A stretch of DNA of 64,000 nt from Dehalobacter sp. DCA (GTDB taxonomy: Bacteria; Bacillota; Desulfitobacteriia; Desulfitobacteriales; Syntrophobotulaceae), in assembly GCF_000305775.1 (NCBI RefSeq), contig NC_018866.1, positions 1,612,001-1,676,000 of the forward strand. The letters are read 5' to 3'. The notes below the pieces were generated by a model. The model saw nothing but the letters and a program-made list of their open reading frames with translations. It did no database searches and had not been told where the DNA came from. Within the stretch, counting starts at the first letter, position 1. Every line of letters begins with the position of its first letter. Positions 16,598-25,598 of this stretch are shown in pieces. The position numbers and the translations under genes are program-made.

Positions 16598-16810
16598 AAT
16601 ACTCCTCCAACGAGACCAGTTAAGTACCCGTAAATCCTTAATTTTTAATTCTAAGGTTAACAAATCTAGTACAGCAATTTCTAAATAACATTAGTAGCTT
16701 GCACTAGCTGCAGACTAAGTCTCCGGAATGGATGGTCAACGCCAAGCGGAGCACGATACGAAGTGCGGCTTTTTGACGGCAAAGGATAACGTAATTTACT
16801 AATCGATCTA

Positions 16811-17296
16811 CTAGAGACTGGCCCACATAATCAGTGCATCCTCCTGGTTGTCGGAATAGTACCCTTTGCGTACTCCGGCGGCCTTAAAACCTAATTTCTC
16901 ATACAGATTCCGCGCCGCCTGATTAGATACCCGGACTTCCAGTGTAAACCGCAGCACGCCTTTGGCAATCATCTGATAAATCACGTTTTTCATCAGGTAT
17001 TCACCCCAGCCCTTACCGCGGCATCCCGGCCAGATTGCAACATTTGTAATATGGCCCTCTCCCATGACGATCCAAAGCCCTATATAGCCAATAACCTTGT
17101 GATCCAGCTCTAGGCAAAAATAATTGGCTAAAACATTATTTTTCAGTTCTGATGTAAAGGACTCCGTTGTCCATGGCGTGGCAAACGATACTTCCTCAAT
17201 CGCCACAATGGATGGGATATCCTCAAGCTGCATAGGACGAACGATAGCCTCCGCCTCAGGTTCCCTATTCTGTTCGGCCTGACCTCTTTTTAACAT
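16811..17296 (-). CDS. rimI: Ribosomal protein alanine N-acetyltransferase RimI
   Basis: 161 residues of GNAT fold. The acetyl-CoA loop reads WPGCRGKGWGEYLM (about 95-108); VRPMQLEDIPSIVAIEEVSF and NLYEKLGFKAAGVRKGYY are typical of RimI, which acetylates the N-terminus of ribosomal protein S18. The ATG at 17296 follows AGGTG at 7 bases; a GTG nine bases upstream would start inside that site. It sits between tsaB and tsaD, a common arrangement in Firmicutes. A 213-bp spacer separates it from tsaD. Confidence 0.92.
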   Translation of the reverse strand: MLKRGQAEQNREPEAEAIVRPMQLEDIPSIVAIEEVSFATPWTTESFTSELKNNVLANYFCLELDHKVIGYIGLWIVMGEGHITNVAIWPGCRGKGWGEYLMKNVIYQMIAKGVLRFTLEVRVSNQAARNLYEKLGFKAAGVRKGYYSDNQEDALIMWASL

Positions 17297-17369
17297 TTTT
17301 ATCACCTGAATATCAGTATTCTTTTTAATGATGTTTCAGAATTATAGTATGTTGAGAATACCAATATGA

Positions 17370-18080
17370 CTACTGCATTGTACCTTGTTTCTTAAGATAA
17401 TTGGTTTCAGCTTCTGAGAGACGAATATAAATGGGTTCCAGGGCCTGAAAATTCCCGTCAAAGCATCTTGCCTTCCACTGTTCCCAAACCTCACATGCTG
17501 CATAGGCTCCTCTGGGCAGGTACTGGTATTCGGACAGCAGAACGGCCTGGCTGCCGAGTTGTTCCTCCAGAAATTTTCTGGCTCCGGTAACCGCATCCCC
17601 AACAAAAAAACAAGGTTTTTGAAGTTCCTTCAACTTCGCTGTGAGCGCCTCCGGCGTAACAGCCTTCGGCCCGTCCAGGCACTCTCTGCCTTCCCGCCAA
17701 ATATAGCGGGCATAATACCATTCATTTTTACGGGCGTCAAGGATCACAACAGTTTCTTCCGGCCTGCCCTTTCCGGCCCAGGCTAGCGTATCCAGCGAAG
17801 TAATTCCGACCAAAGGGATATTGAGGACCTGTGCAAGTCCCTGGGCTGTGGCAATTCCGATCCTGATGCCGGTAAACGACCCCGGACCCCGGACTGCGCC
17901 GATAAAATCAAGATCCACGGGTTTCCAGTCGGCAGCATTCAGCAGCTGATCCAGCATCGGGATCAGTCTTTCAGAATGGGTTTTTCCAGTGTTCAGAAAT
18001 CCCTCTCCGACCAGCCTGCCATCCTGACCCAGGGCCAGCGCAGTCATCTTTGTCGTTGTATCGATTGTCAGATATTTCAT
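17370..18080 (-). CDS. tsaB: t6A biosynthesis protein TsaB
   Basis: 236 residues. TsaB is the inactive ASKHA partner that holds TsaD and TsaE together in t6A synthesis. Visible: the N-terminal LTIDTTTKMTALALG, and GPGSFTGIRIGIATAQGLA near 70-90, the family's best signature. The ATG at 18080 follows GTGAGG; an alternative start lies three codons upstream. Confidence 0.95.
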   Translation of the reverse strand: MKYLTIDTTTKMTALALGQDGRLVGEGFLNTGKTHSERLIPMLDQLLNAADWKPVDLDFIGAVRGPGSFTGIRIGIATAQGLAQVLNIPLVGITSLDTLAWAGKGRPEETVVILDARKNEWYYARYIWREGRECLDGPKAVTPEALTAKLKELQKPCFFVGDAVTGARKFLEEQLGSQAVLLSEYQYLPRGAYAACEVWEQWKARCFDGNFQALEPIYIRLSEAETNYLKKQGTMQ

Positions 18081-18152
18081 AAGCCTCACTGCTCTTAATT
18101 ATTTTTTCTTAGGACCACAGATTTATTCTAAAGCTTTTTAGCAAGTATGATG

Positions 18153-18578
18153 TCAAAAATTGAGCATAATTAAACGTGTTTGATCACCACTTCCCTGAAT
18201 TCTGATTTCGAACCTGTCTTCCGGCAGTAAATCCACGATGATTTCCGGCCATTCCAGCAGACAGACACAGTCATCCCGGAAATAATCGGCAACACCAATG
18301 ATTTCTGCTTCTTCCGGGTAGCGGAGCCTGTATAAATCCATATGAATCAGTTTCAGTCCATCAATTTTGGTACTGTATTCCTGAATCAGGGTAAATGTCG
18401 GACTTGTCATGGTGTCTGTAACCCCGAGTCCTTCACCGAGCCCTTTGGCCAGGACGGTTTTGCCCGAGCCCAAATCTCCATAAAGACAGATGACCGTGCC
18501 TTCCCGGATACTTTGTCCGAGCTGTTTCCCGAGAAGAAAAGTCTCCTCAGAACTTCTCGATTCAATCAGCCGTTCCAT
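18153..18578 (-). CDS. tsaE: t6A biosynthesis ATPase TsaE
   Basis: 141 residues. ATPase that drives turnover of the TsaBD complex. Walker A reads GDLGSGKT (about 35), followed by TSPTFTLIQEY and the Walker B-like HMDLYRL, then LLEWPE near the C-terminus, all typical. The ATG at 18578 follows GGGAGCGTG. Its start lies 17 bp after the stop of the amidohydrolase gene, so the two probably share a transcript. Confidence 0.95.
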   Translation of the reverse strand: MERLIESRSSEETFLLGKQLGQSIREGTVICLYGDLGSGKTVLAKGLGEGLGVTDTMTSPTFTLIQEYSTKIDGLKLIHMDLYRLRYPEEAEIIGVADYFRDDCVCLLEWPEIIVDLLPEDRFEIRIQGSGDQTRLIMLNF

Positions 18579-18595
18579 ATTTTCACGCTCCCGTC

Positions 18596-19822
18596 TCACT
18601 CGGGCTTTACGATCAAACCGTTGATCAATACTGTATGGGGCGTGGCCTCAAAACTGAGCGGCTTGCCCTCCCATACGACAATATCAGCATCTTTTCCTAC
18701 TTCCAAAGATCCGACTCTGTCAGCTACCCCGAGTATTTCAGCCGGCCAGATCGTGATTGCTTTCAGTGCGTCTTCTTCCTCAAGTCCGTTGCGGACAGCC
18801 ATCGCTGCACACAGCGGCAGATGCTCGATAGGGGTAACGGAATGATCAGTGATGATCGCTATTTTAAGTCCTGCTTTGTTCAATACTCCCGGTGTGCTGA
18901 ATGTTTTATCTTTAAGCTCTACTTTAGCCCTGTTTGTGAAAGAAGGACCTACAGCCGCTGGATAGCCATACCGCTGAAGAACATCGGCAATTTTATGTCC
19001 TTCAGTACAGTGATCCAGAACAAGATCCACGTCAAACTCGCGGGCTATGCGGATAGCAGTCATGATATCATCTGTCCTGTGGGCATGCGCTCTGAGCGGT
19101 ATTTTTTTGTCCAGTACAAGATTGATGGTTTCGAGTCCGAGGTCCCGTTCAGGAAGTTTGTCCAAATCCTTTTGGCCTTGTTCCAGTTTCTCCCGATAAT
19201 TTTGAGCATCTACCAACGCCTGCCGGAGCAAGGCTGCGGTTCCCATCCGCGTCATCGGCATTTTTTTCTGTTCTCCGTATACAGATTTTGGGTTTTCACC
19301 GAACGCAATTTTGAGTCCTGCAGGATCTCTCAGAATCATTTCTTCGACCACACGGCCCGCCGTTTTGACAACAACACCTGTACCCCCAATGACATTTGCG
19401 CTTCCGGGGCAGGTAAATGCAGCGGTGACTCCTCCGAGCCGTGCATCCCTGAAGCCTTCATCTTCAGGATGGATTCCGTCAATCGCGCGAAGTTCGGGGG
19501 TTAGTGGATCCGTCATTTCATTCAGGTCGTCACCTTCATGCTGATAGATTTCTTCTCCAATCCCGACGTGGCAGTGCGCATCAATGAAACCAGGCAAAAC
19601 CCATTTTCCCCTGGCAGACACAATATGTACCGGCTCCTCTTCTGTACTTAGGCCGAACATTTCTCTGAACGCACTTTCTTCGTCTTCATCTGTCTCCGCA
19701 ACCGAATGCTTCCTAATTTTTTCAATTTTACCGTCTTTAACCAAAATGCTCCCTGTAAATTCAGGCTCTCCGGTCATCGGCTTGATATTTCCGCCGGCAA
19801 TAATGATCTGTTGATTGCTCAT
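18596..19822 (-). CDS. Metal-dependent amidohydrolase
   Basis: 408 residues. Composite-domain amidohydrolase: N-terminal small beta domain, the metal motif GFIDAHCHVG (about 75-84), later metal-ligand regions RAHAHRTDDI and LVLDHCTEGH, the catalytic IITDHSVTPIEHLP, and the C-terminal LGVADRVGSLEVGKDADIVVWEG. It resembles imidazolonepropionase-like and dihydroorotase-like hydrolases, with no clear substrate. Start follows GTGAGGAAA. It leads the tsaEB-rimI-tsaD group on the minus strand. Confidence 0.85.
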   Translation of the reverse strand: MSNQQIIIAGGNIKPMTGEPEFTGSILVKDGKIEKIRKHSVAETDEDEESAFREMFGLSTEEEPVHIVSARGKWVLPGFIDAHCHVGIGEEIYQHEGDDLNEMTDPLTPELRAIDGIHPEDEGFRDARLGGVTAAFTCPGSANVIGGTGVVVKTAGRVVEEMILRDPAGLKIAFGENPKSVYGEQKKMPMTRMGTAALLRQALVDAQNYREKLEQGQKDLDKLPERDLGLETINLVLDKKIPLRAHAHRTDDIMTAIRIAREFDVDLVLDHCTEGHKIADVLQRYGYPAAVGPSFTNRAKVELKDKTFSTPGVLNKAGLKIAIITDHSVTPIEHLPLCAAMAVRNGLEEEDALKAITIWPAEILGVADRVGSLEVGKDADIVVWEGKPLSFEATPHTVLINGLIVKPE

Positions 19823-20024
19823 ATGAAATATTTCCTCACTTTAAGGTATTATCGTACAAATACATTTATAATGGCTATTCAAACGCCTTCACGCTTCCTG
19901 TGCCGTCGTCCATGCTGCGCTCACCGCGAAACTGTGGCCCCCAGACTGATTTATAGAGTTTTTTTCAGAAGATCTGCATGCCTGAATGTTACTCTTTGTA
20001 TGAAGTTATTTCAAGAATGATTTA

Positions 20025-22163
20025 TTAAATATCCTTCATCGAGAGGCTGACTCGACCTCTGGCGTGATCGATACCGAGGACTCTCACCTTCACGATATCG
20101 CCGACCGAGATAACTTCCATCGGATGTCTGACATAACTGTTGCTGAGTTCCGAGATATGAACCAATCCGTCATTCTTGACGCCAATATCGACGAATGCGC
20201 CAAAGTCAACAATGTTCCTGACCGTCCCTTCCAGACTTATTCCTACCTGCAGGTCCTCCAATTTGGTGATATCCTGACGCAGCAGTGGGCGCGGCAGGTC
20301 CTCACGCGGATCCCTCCCCGGTCTCAGCAAAGCCTCGAGAATATCTTTAACGGTCGGTAAGCCTGCCTGAAGTTCCGCAGCCAATCCCTCAGCGCTGAAA
20401 CCTCCCAGCGCAGCGCGCACCTGCTCCGGATTCGTTTTGAGGTCCATCGCTGTCAAATTGGCTTTCTTCAGGATTGCCGAGGCGACATCATAAGACTCTG
20501 GATGAACCGGTGTGTTTTCCAGACAATTATTTCCATCCGGCAGCCGGATAAAACCGGCACATTGAATATAGGTCTGTTCCCCGAGCCGGGATACCTTCTT
20601 CAGTTCTTCCCTGCAACGAAATTTGCCGTTCTTCTCCCTGTAGGAAACAATATTTTTGGCGACTGTATAATTCAATCCGGAGACAAATTTCAGAATAGAC
20701 GGAGAAGCCGTATTCAAGTTGACTCCGACTGTATTGACGCAGGATTCGACGACACCGCCCAGAGAGCTTTCCAAAACCTTAGGCTGGATATCGTGCTGGT
20801 ACTGACCAACACCGATTGCTTTCGGTTCAATCTTGACAAGCTCAGCCAAAGGATCCTGCAGTCTGCGGGCGATGGATACCGCGCTTCTCAGCGAAAGATC
20901 AAAATCCGGGAATTCCTCTTTGGCCAGTGGCGAAGCCGAATAAACCGAAGCCCCTGCCTCGCTGACAATAATATATTCCAACGGACGTCCGCTTTCCCGG
21001 ATGAATTCGGTGACGAGCTCCTCCGTTTCGCGGGAAGCTGTTCCATTGCCGATTGCAATAATCTGGACGCCGTACTGCTCCACCACTTTGGCAATGAGCT
21101 TTTTGGCTTCTTGCTTTTTATTCTGTGGAGGGTTTGGATAGATCACCCCTACCTCTCCAAGTTTTCCTGTATCATCGATCAGCGCCCACTTGCAGCCCGT
21201 CCTGTAACCGGGATCGAGCCCCATGATCACTTTATCTCTTACCGGCGGCTGCAGCAGAAGCTGCCGCAAGTTGGCGGAAAACACCTTGACAGCTTGTTCT
21301 CCTGCCCTGCTGGTAATCTCGGCCCGGATCTCCCTTTCGATCGATGGGTAGATCAGCCGCTTATAGCTATCCCGCAAGGCCTCTTTCATCAACTCCTGAC
21401 AAGGGCCTCCCTTCAGGTATTTCTTTTCCAGTAATTGCAGAATCTTATCCGCTTCAATCTCAAGCCCTACGGAAAGGAATTCCTCCTTTTCTCCTCTGTT
21501 CAAAGCCAGAACCCGGTGCGGCGGGATTTTACGGACAGGTTCCTTATATTCATAGTACATCTCATACGGCGAACGCTCTTCTTTTTTCGCCTTGGCTGTA
21601 ATTTCTGCCCATTCATAGATCCTGGTCCGAACTAGTTTTCTTGTTTCCGCATCATCGGAAACGTTCTCGGCAATTATATCCCGGGCTCCGCTCAAGGCCT
21701 CAGCAGCATTATGAACACTCAAATCGGGATTAAGATACTTAGCGGCCTCTTCCTGCAGGCTTCCTTTGGCAGGCTGGTTGAATAACCAATCCGCCAGAGG
21801 CTCCAAGCCCTTTTCTCTGGCTATCGAGGCTCTGGTTCTTTTTTTCTGCTTGTAGGGCCGGTACAAGTCTTCGACTTCCTGCAGTTTGACGGCAGCTTTT
21901 ATTTTGGATCTTAAACCGTCATCTAGCTTGCCCTGTTCGTTAATCAAGCGAATGACTTCCTCTTTTCTGAGCTCCAGGTTCCGGATATATTCCAGCCGAT
22001 CTGCCATGGTTCTGAGTACAGTTTCATCCAATTCTCCGGTTGCTTCTTTGCGGTAGCGTGCAATAAACGGAATGGTATTCCCCTGGTCCAGGAGCTTTAC
22101 CGTTTCCCCGACCTGCCAGGTTTTCAATCCTAACTCCCTCGAAATGACGCTAATAAAGTCCAT
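20025..22163 (-). CDS. tex: Tex family RNA-binding transcription accessory protein
   Basis: 712 residues. Tex binds RNA and acts with the transcription and decay machinery. Domain order: N-terminal helical Tex region (LDQGNTIPFIARYRKEATGELDE), a YqgF/RuvC-like domain (IMGLDPGYRTGCKWALID), helix-hairpin-helix repeats (LNTASPSILKFVSGL, CREELKKVSRLG) and a C-terminal S1 domain (GTVRNIVDFGAFVDIGVKNDGLVHISELS). The ATG at 22163 follows GGAGG at good spacing; seven upstream codons in frame are discounted. A 52-bp perfect palindrome lies 27 bp upstream of the start. Confidence 0.95.
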   Translation of the reverse strand: MDFISVISRELGLKTWQVGETVKLLDQGNTIPFIARYRKEATGELDETVLRTMADRLEYIRNLELRKEEVIRLINEQGKLDDGLRSKIKAAVKLQEVEDLYRPYKQKKRTRASIAREKGLEPLADWLFNQPAKGSLQEEAAKYLNPDLSVHNAAEALSGARDIIAENVSDDAETRKLVRTRIYEWAEITAKAKKEERSPYEMYYEYKEPVRKIPPHRVLALNRGEKEEFLSVGLEIEADKILQLLEKKYLKGGPCQELMKEALRDSYKRLIYPSIEREIRAEITSRAGEQAVKVFSANLRQLLLQPPVRDKVIMGLDPGYRTGCKWALIDDTGKLGEVGVIYPNPPQNKKQEAKKLIAKVVEQYGVQIIAIGNGTASRETEELVTEFIRESGRPLEYIIVSEAGASVYSASPLAKEEFPDFDLSLRSAVSIARRLQDPLAELVKIEPKAIGVGQYQHDIQPKVLESSLGGVVESCVNTVGVNLNTASPSILKFVSGLNYTVAKNIVSYREKNGKFRCREELKKVSRLGEQTYIQCAGFIRLPDGNNCLENTPVHPESYDVASAILKKANLTAMDLKTNPEQVRAALGGFSAEGLAAELQAGLPTVKDILEALLRPGRDPREDLPRPLLRQDITKLEDLQVGISLEGTVRNIVDFGAFVDIGVKNDGLVHISELSNSYVRHPMEVISVGDIVKVRVLGIDHARGRVSLSMKDI

Positions 22164-22189
22164 TATGTTTTTTCCTCCAATCATGGGAA

Positions 22190-22241
22190 CATGGGGACGT
22201 TTCTTTTATCCCCTCGAGGGGATAAAAGAAACGTCCCCATG
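22190..22241. repeat. 52-bp perfect palindrome (REP-like)
   Basis: Each arm is 26 bases with no loop. The left arm begins CATGGGGACGTTTC and ends ATCCCCTC; the right arm is its exact reverse complement. The GGGGACGTTTCTTTT core resembles the ends of REP-like elements moved by IS200-type (RAYT) transposases in related Firmicutes (recollection, not a search). It lies between tex and the mazEF terminator. Confidence 0.9.
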
Positions 22242-22253
22242 TCTCCCCTCCGT

Positions 22254-22291
22254 ATAAAAAACAGCGTCAGGTGTTAGAAGCCTGTACGCTG
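22254..22291 (-). terminator. Terminator after mazF
   Basis: Leftward stem CAGCGT (22291-22286) / ACGCTG (22267-22262), with an inner CC/GG pairing, followed by TTTTTTAT. Confidence 0.75.
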
Positions 22292-22335
22292 CGTTATTCC
22301 GTACTATGTAATTTGGCCTCATCCATTGAAATCCT

Positions 22336-22686
22336 TCAGATCTCCGTCAGCCCAAGGCTTATTTCAATAGCTTCATCAACCCTGAGCATTACTTCCTCGT
22401 CGAGCACTGCGACTTTTTCCTTCAAACGGCTCTTATCGATCGTTCTGATTTGTTCAGTCAAAATAACAGAATCTCTTTCCAAACCACTTCGTTTCGCTTT
22501 GACTTCCACATGGGTCGGCAGTTTGGCTTTTGAAATCTGGGATGTAATTGCTGCGATAATTGTTGTCGGGCTATACTGGTTTCCAATATCATTCTGAATA
22601 ACCAAGACCGGCCTGGTGCCGCCTTGTTCAGAACCTACAACGGGGTTTAGTTCCGCATAAAAAATCTCCCCGCGTTTAATACTCAT
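22336..22686 (-). CDS. ndoA: MazF/EndoA-type mRNA interferase toxin
   Basis: 116 residues. Sequence-specific endoribonuclease of the PemK/MazF fold: [20 protein letters not shown] at the N-terminus, RPVLVIQND, and the conserved [15 protein letters not shown] that holds the catalytic Thr/Arg region. Very close in layout to EndoA of Bacillus. The ATG at 22686 follows GGAGTG; it overlaps the antitoxin stop by 11 bases, the usual translational coupling of these pairs. Confidence 0.93.
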   Translation of the reverse strand: MSIKRGEIFYAELNPVVGSEQGGTRPVLVIQNDIGNQYSPTTIIAAITSQISKAKLPTHVEVKAKRSGLERDSVILTEQIRTIDKSRLKEKVAVLDEEVMLRVDEAIEISLGLTEI

Positions 22687-22963
22687 ACCCGACACTCCAA
22701 GCTAGTTTCCCTTCATAACGCATGGTTGCCTCTTCTTCAGCCTGGCATAAATCTACTGCCATCGACAGGTTGATTTGAGCCATTTCAACATATCCCTGCC
22801 GCATCTGCTCTCGTATTCCTGCTTTTCGCCGTTCAATCAATACACTGTAAACAGCTTCTTTGATAAAATCACTCCGGTTTAACTTCTCTGACGATACGAT
22901 TTCGTCTACTTCCTCAATAATGCTTTCCGGCAAACATACAACAATACGCCTAGTCTCTGCCAA
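22676..22963 (-). CDS. ndoAI: EndoAI-type ribbon-helix-helix antitoxin
   Basis: About 95 residues. The N-terminal ribbon-helix-helix ([31 protein letters not shown]) binds DNA; the C-terminal part ([18 protein letters not shown]) matches the toxin-binding region of Bacillus EndoAI. I place the start at TTG 22963 after AAGGGGG; an ATG 18 bases further up, and another at 22999, are in frame but have no ribosome site. It should repress its own promoter together with the toxin. Confidence 0.88.
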   Translation of the reverse strand: MAETRRIVVCLPESIIEEVDEIVSSEKLNRSDFIKEAVYSVLIERRKAGIREQMRQGYVEMAQINLSMAVDLCQAEEEATMRYEGKLAWSVGYEY

Positions 22964-23015
22964 GCAAGGCACCCCCTTCATGGCCACGGAAGGCCCCATT
23001 AAGCAATCCTATTTT

Positions 23016-23045
23016 ATTATAGCGACTCACCCTCTAAAGTGTCAA
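23016..23045 (-). promoter_or_regulatory. Consensus sigma-A promoter of ndoAI-ndoA
   Basis: TTGACA (23045-23040), 18-bp spacer, TATAAT (23021-23016), both hexamers perfect, about 50 bp ahead of the antitoxin start. Confidence 0.85.
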
Positions 23046-23122
23046 CGAAGACACGGCCGGGTACAAGCAATATTCAATAATTCTTCCTGGTTTTAATCAT
23101 GTAATTTTTTCCTGTTTTGATC

Positions 23123-23923
23123 CTATTTGGGTCCTGCCCTGAATCCTGCCGTAAGAAAACGCTCAATAACCGCATGATGCGCTGCTTTTTCCAGAGAATC
23201 TTCCAGGATTTCCAGATGATAAGCCGGATTCTTTCTTTTTGTCGCCAGTCTCAGCAGCAGGTCGGTAATATGGGGATTTTTCGGCAGCAACGGTCCATGA
23301 AGATAAGTCCCGAAAACATTTTTATACCATACACCCTCCTGTAAATCCTCTCCGTTATTGCCATAACCCCTCAGCGCTCTTCCCAAGGAATTCAGCTCTG
23401 ATCCAAGATAGGTCTTCCCAGAATGGTTCTCAAATCCGACCATGGTATTGAACACCTCAACGCCATCGGTCTGCCGGAGAATATTTCCCGACACGGAACT
23501 CAGAAGTTCAGGTGCCATTTCAACAATGACATTGCCAATCAGTCGTTTGTTTCCGGCGATGGTATAGAAGTCCAGGATGCCCAGGCCCGGAATTTTTTTC
23601 CCGTCTCCGGTCTGATAATACAGCCCCAAAAGCTGGTAACCGCCGCAAATGGTCAGCATGACAAGTCCATCGTCGATCGCCGCTTTAAGTTCTGAGGATC
23701 TGGTGCTTAAATCCTGAACCAAAAGGCTTTGCTCCCGGTCTGAACCGCCCCCCAGAAAAAGAATATCCGCCTCGGAGAAATCCATTTCTTCCCCCAAAGA
23801 TATTCTGCGTATCTCGACATCAATGCCGCGCCACCTGCATCTGGCAGCCAGCGCCAGAACATTTCCCCTGTCGCCGTATAAATCAAGCAAATCCGGATAA
23901 AGATGAAAAATGGTGAGCTTCAT
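23123..23923 (-). CDS. gatD: Lipid II isoglutaminyl synthase, glutaminase subunit GatD
   Basis: 266 residues. CobB/CobQ-like glutamine amidotransferase that feeds ammonia to MurT for amidation of the stem-peptide D-glutamate in peptidoglycan. Nucleophile Cys in LTICGGYQLLG (about 94), His in FGTYLHGPLLPKNP (about 190), and LYPDLLDLYGDRGN at the N-terminus. The ATG overlaps the murT stop by 4 bases (ATGA). Together the pair forms the usual MurT/GatD complex. Confidence 0.94.
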   Translation of the reverse strand: MKLTIFHLYPDLLDLYGDRGNVLALAARCRWRGIDVEIRRISLGEEMDFSEADILFLGGGSDREQSLLVQDLSTRSSELKAAIDDGLVMLTICGGYQLLGLYYQTGDGKKIPGLGILDFYTIAGNKRLIGNVIVEMAPELLSSVSGNILRQTDGVEVFNTMVGFENHSGKTYLGSELNSLGRALRGYGNNGEDLQEGVWYKNVFGTYLHGPLLPKNPHITDLLLRLATKRKNPAYHLEILEDSLEKAAHHAVIERFLTAGFRAGPK

Positions 23924-25347
23924 ATATTTACCGCCTTACGCTGTTTTTCTCCGGTTTTTCTTCTCACCAGAATATCCCGCATCGGGAAAAGGGCAGTGTA
24001 GGTTGGCAAAATAAATACGGCTTCTCCATCTGCTATGCTTGCAGCCGCCTCAACCGCTGACACCGTGTTGGCGCTTGGCTGTTCCAGCATCTCCACCGCT
24101 TTTTCCAGAGAATGTTCCATTGTAATTCTGTCTTCCTTAATTCCAGCATACTTTAGCCGCAAAGCCATGTCCTCAGCTCTTAAACCGGAGCATATGATTT
24201 GTTTCACGTCATCCTGACGCGAAGCCAAAATTTCAAAGTCGACATCCCATAACCAAGATATATCCCGGCCATCGGCCGCCAGATCGTTAATCGCAATCAG
24301 CAAGCGGACAGACCGAGGCAGTTCTGCAATGGTATGGATGACCTGATTAAAACCTGTTGGATTTTTCACCAGGGTCAACGTTGCCTCACATCCGGGAAGC
24401 GAAAACTGTTCCATTCGCCCGGCATCGGAAACATACCGGTTCAGTCCGGCACCAATATCCTCTCTGGATATCTGCAGACGGTCCGCAGCACAGAAAGCTG
24501 CCAGCGCATTATACAGATTATAATACCCTTGCAAAGGTACCTGATAGACGCGGTCGTCATGGTCATCATCTATCCTGAACGAGATCTCCCTGCTTTCCAC
24601 TTTGACTTCTTTCGCTTCAATATAAGGATCAGGCCGGCTGAAACCGCAGCCGGGACACCTATAGTACCCTAACTGACCATAATGAAACAGCGTGTAAGAC
24701 AATTCCTGACCGCAGTGCGAACAGTATCGTCCTTCCCGCGTTTCCGTGCTGTCGGCAGAGCTTGTGGGCAGTGTGCTTACCCCAAAGTAAAATACACCTT
24801 TCCGGCCGGTTCCGATCTGAGCAACTAGCGGATCATCCGCATTCAGCACCAGTTCTGTTGCGGCAGGCAGCGACTCTTTTACCAGCTTGATCGTCGTATC
24901 CAATTCGCCATACCTATCCAACTGATCCCGAAAGAAATTCGTAATCACAGCAAGCCGTGGAGTCAGCTGCCTGCATAGCCCCGGCAGTGTAGCTTCATCC
25001 ACTTCGAGCAGCAGGACAGAAGCTTGCGGCATACCGGCAAATGTAGTATTCTGCAGCAATGCTCCTGTAATCCCCGTAAGCATATTGGCCCCTTCCCGGT
25101 TAAAAGCAATCTTTTTTCCGGCTGTCTTCAGGATAGAAGCGAGTAGGTTGTTCGTTGTCGTTTTGCCATTGGTTCCCGTAATAATCACTGCGCCTTCCGG
25201 AAAACTGGAAGCCAGGAGGCCAATCATATTGGGGCAAATCTTAAGCGCAATAAATCCAGGGAAGGTTGTGCCTTTCTTCCGCAAAAGCCGCATCAATATC
25301 AATACGATTTTTCCTGTCCAAAGCGCCAGGTAGAAACGGATTTTCAT
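23920..25347 (-). CDS. murT: Lipid II isoglutaminyl synthase, ligase subunit MurT
   Basis: 475 residues. Mur ligase fold: ATP loop ITGTNGKTTTNNLLA (about 57-71), central domain with AFNREGANMLTGI, and the C-terminal DUF1727 domain (LVKNPTGFNQVIHTI). A four-Cys zinc ribbon, CSHCGQEL and CPGCGFS, is inserted near 210-240, as in characterised MurT. It activates the alpha-carboxylate of D-Glu for amidation with GatD ammonia. Start ATG 25347 follows AAGGAG; an in-frame start 13 codons upstream is less well supported. Confidence 0.94.
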   Translation of the reverse strand: MKIRFYLALWTGKIVLILMRLLRKKGTTFPGFIALKICPNMIGLLASSFPEGAVIITGTNGKTTTNNLLASILKTAGKKIAFNREGANMLTGITGALLQNTTFAGMPQASVLLLEVDEATLPGLCRQLTPRLAVITNFFRDQLDRYGELDTTIKLVKESLPAATELVLNADDPLVAQIGTGRKGVFYFGVSTLPTSSADSTETREGRYCSHCGQELSYTLFHYGQLGYYRCPGCGFSRPDPYIEAKEVKVESREISFRIDDDHDDRVYQVPLQGYYNLYNALAAFCAADRLQISREDIGAGLNRYVSDAGRMEQFSLPGCEATLTLVKNPTGFNQVIHTIAELPRSVRLLIAINDLAADGRDISWLWDVDFEILASRQDDVKQIICSGLRAEDMALRLKYAGIKEDRITMEHSLEKAVEMLEQPSANTVSAVEAAASIADGEAVFILPTYTALFPMRDILVRRKTGEKQRKAVNI

Positions 25348-25598
25348 CAGGAGCTGCTCCTTATTTTTTAGTTGTTGTAACAACATACTTCTTTGTTATT
25401 TCCAAACATTCTTAAACATCCCTATTAATATAACCTAACTTACACCTAAAATAAACAGCAACTTAAGGGTTTGTTGTTATTTAAGAAAACGTGGCTTCTG
25501 CCAAGCCTTTTGTTGGCAGGCCTTTTATACTTCTCGACAAAGGCCGTTCTGAAATCTATAATATTTTTAAAGCCAAAAAGCAAGGAGCAACCATTCTT

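Noticed and set aside
18635-19504. 289-codon plus-strand reading frame
   Set aside because: Antisense to the amidohydrolase gene; the protein has no family features.
20502-21434. 310-codon plus-strand reading frame
   Set aside because: Entirely antisense to tex, with no ribosome site and no recognisable protein.
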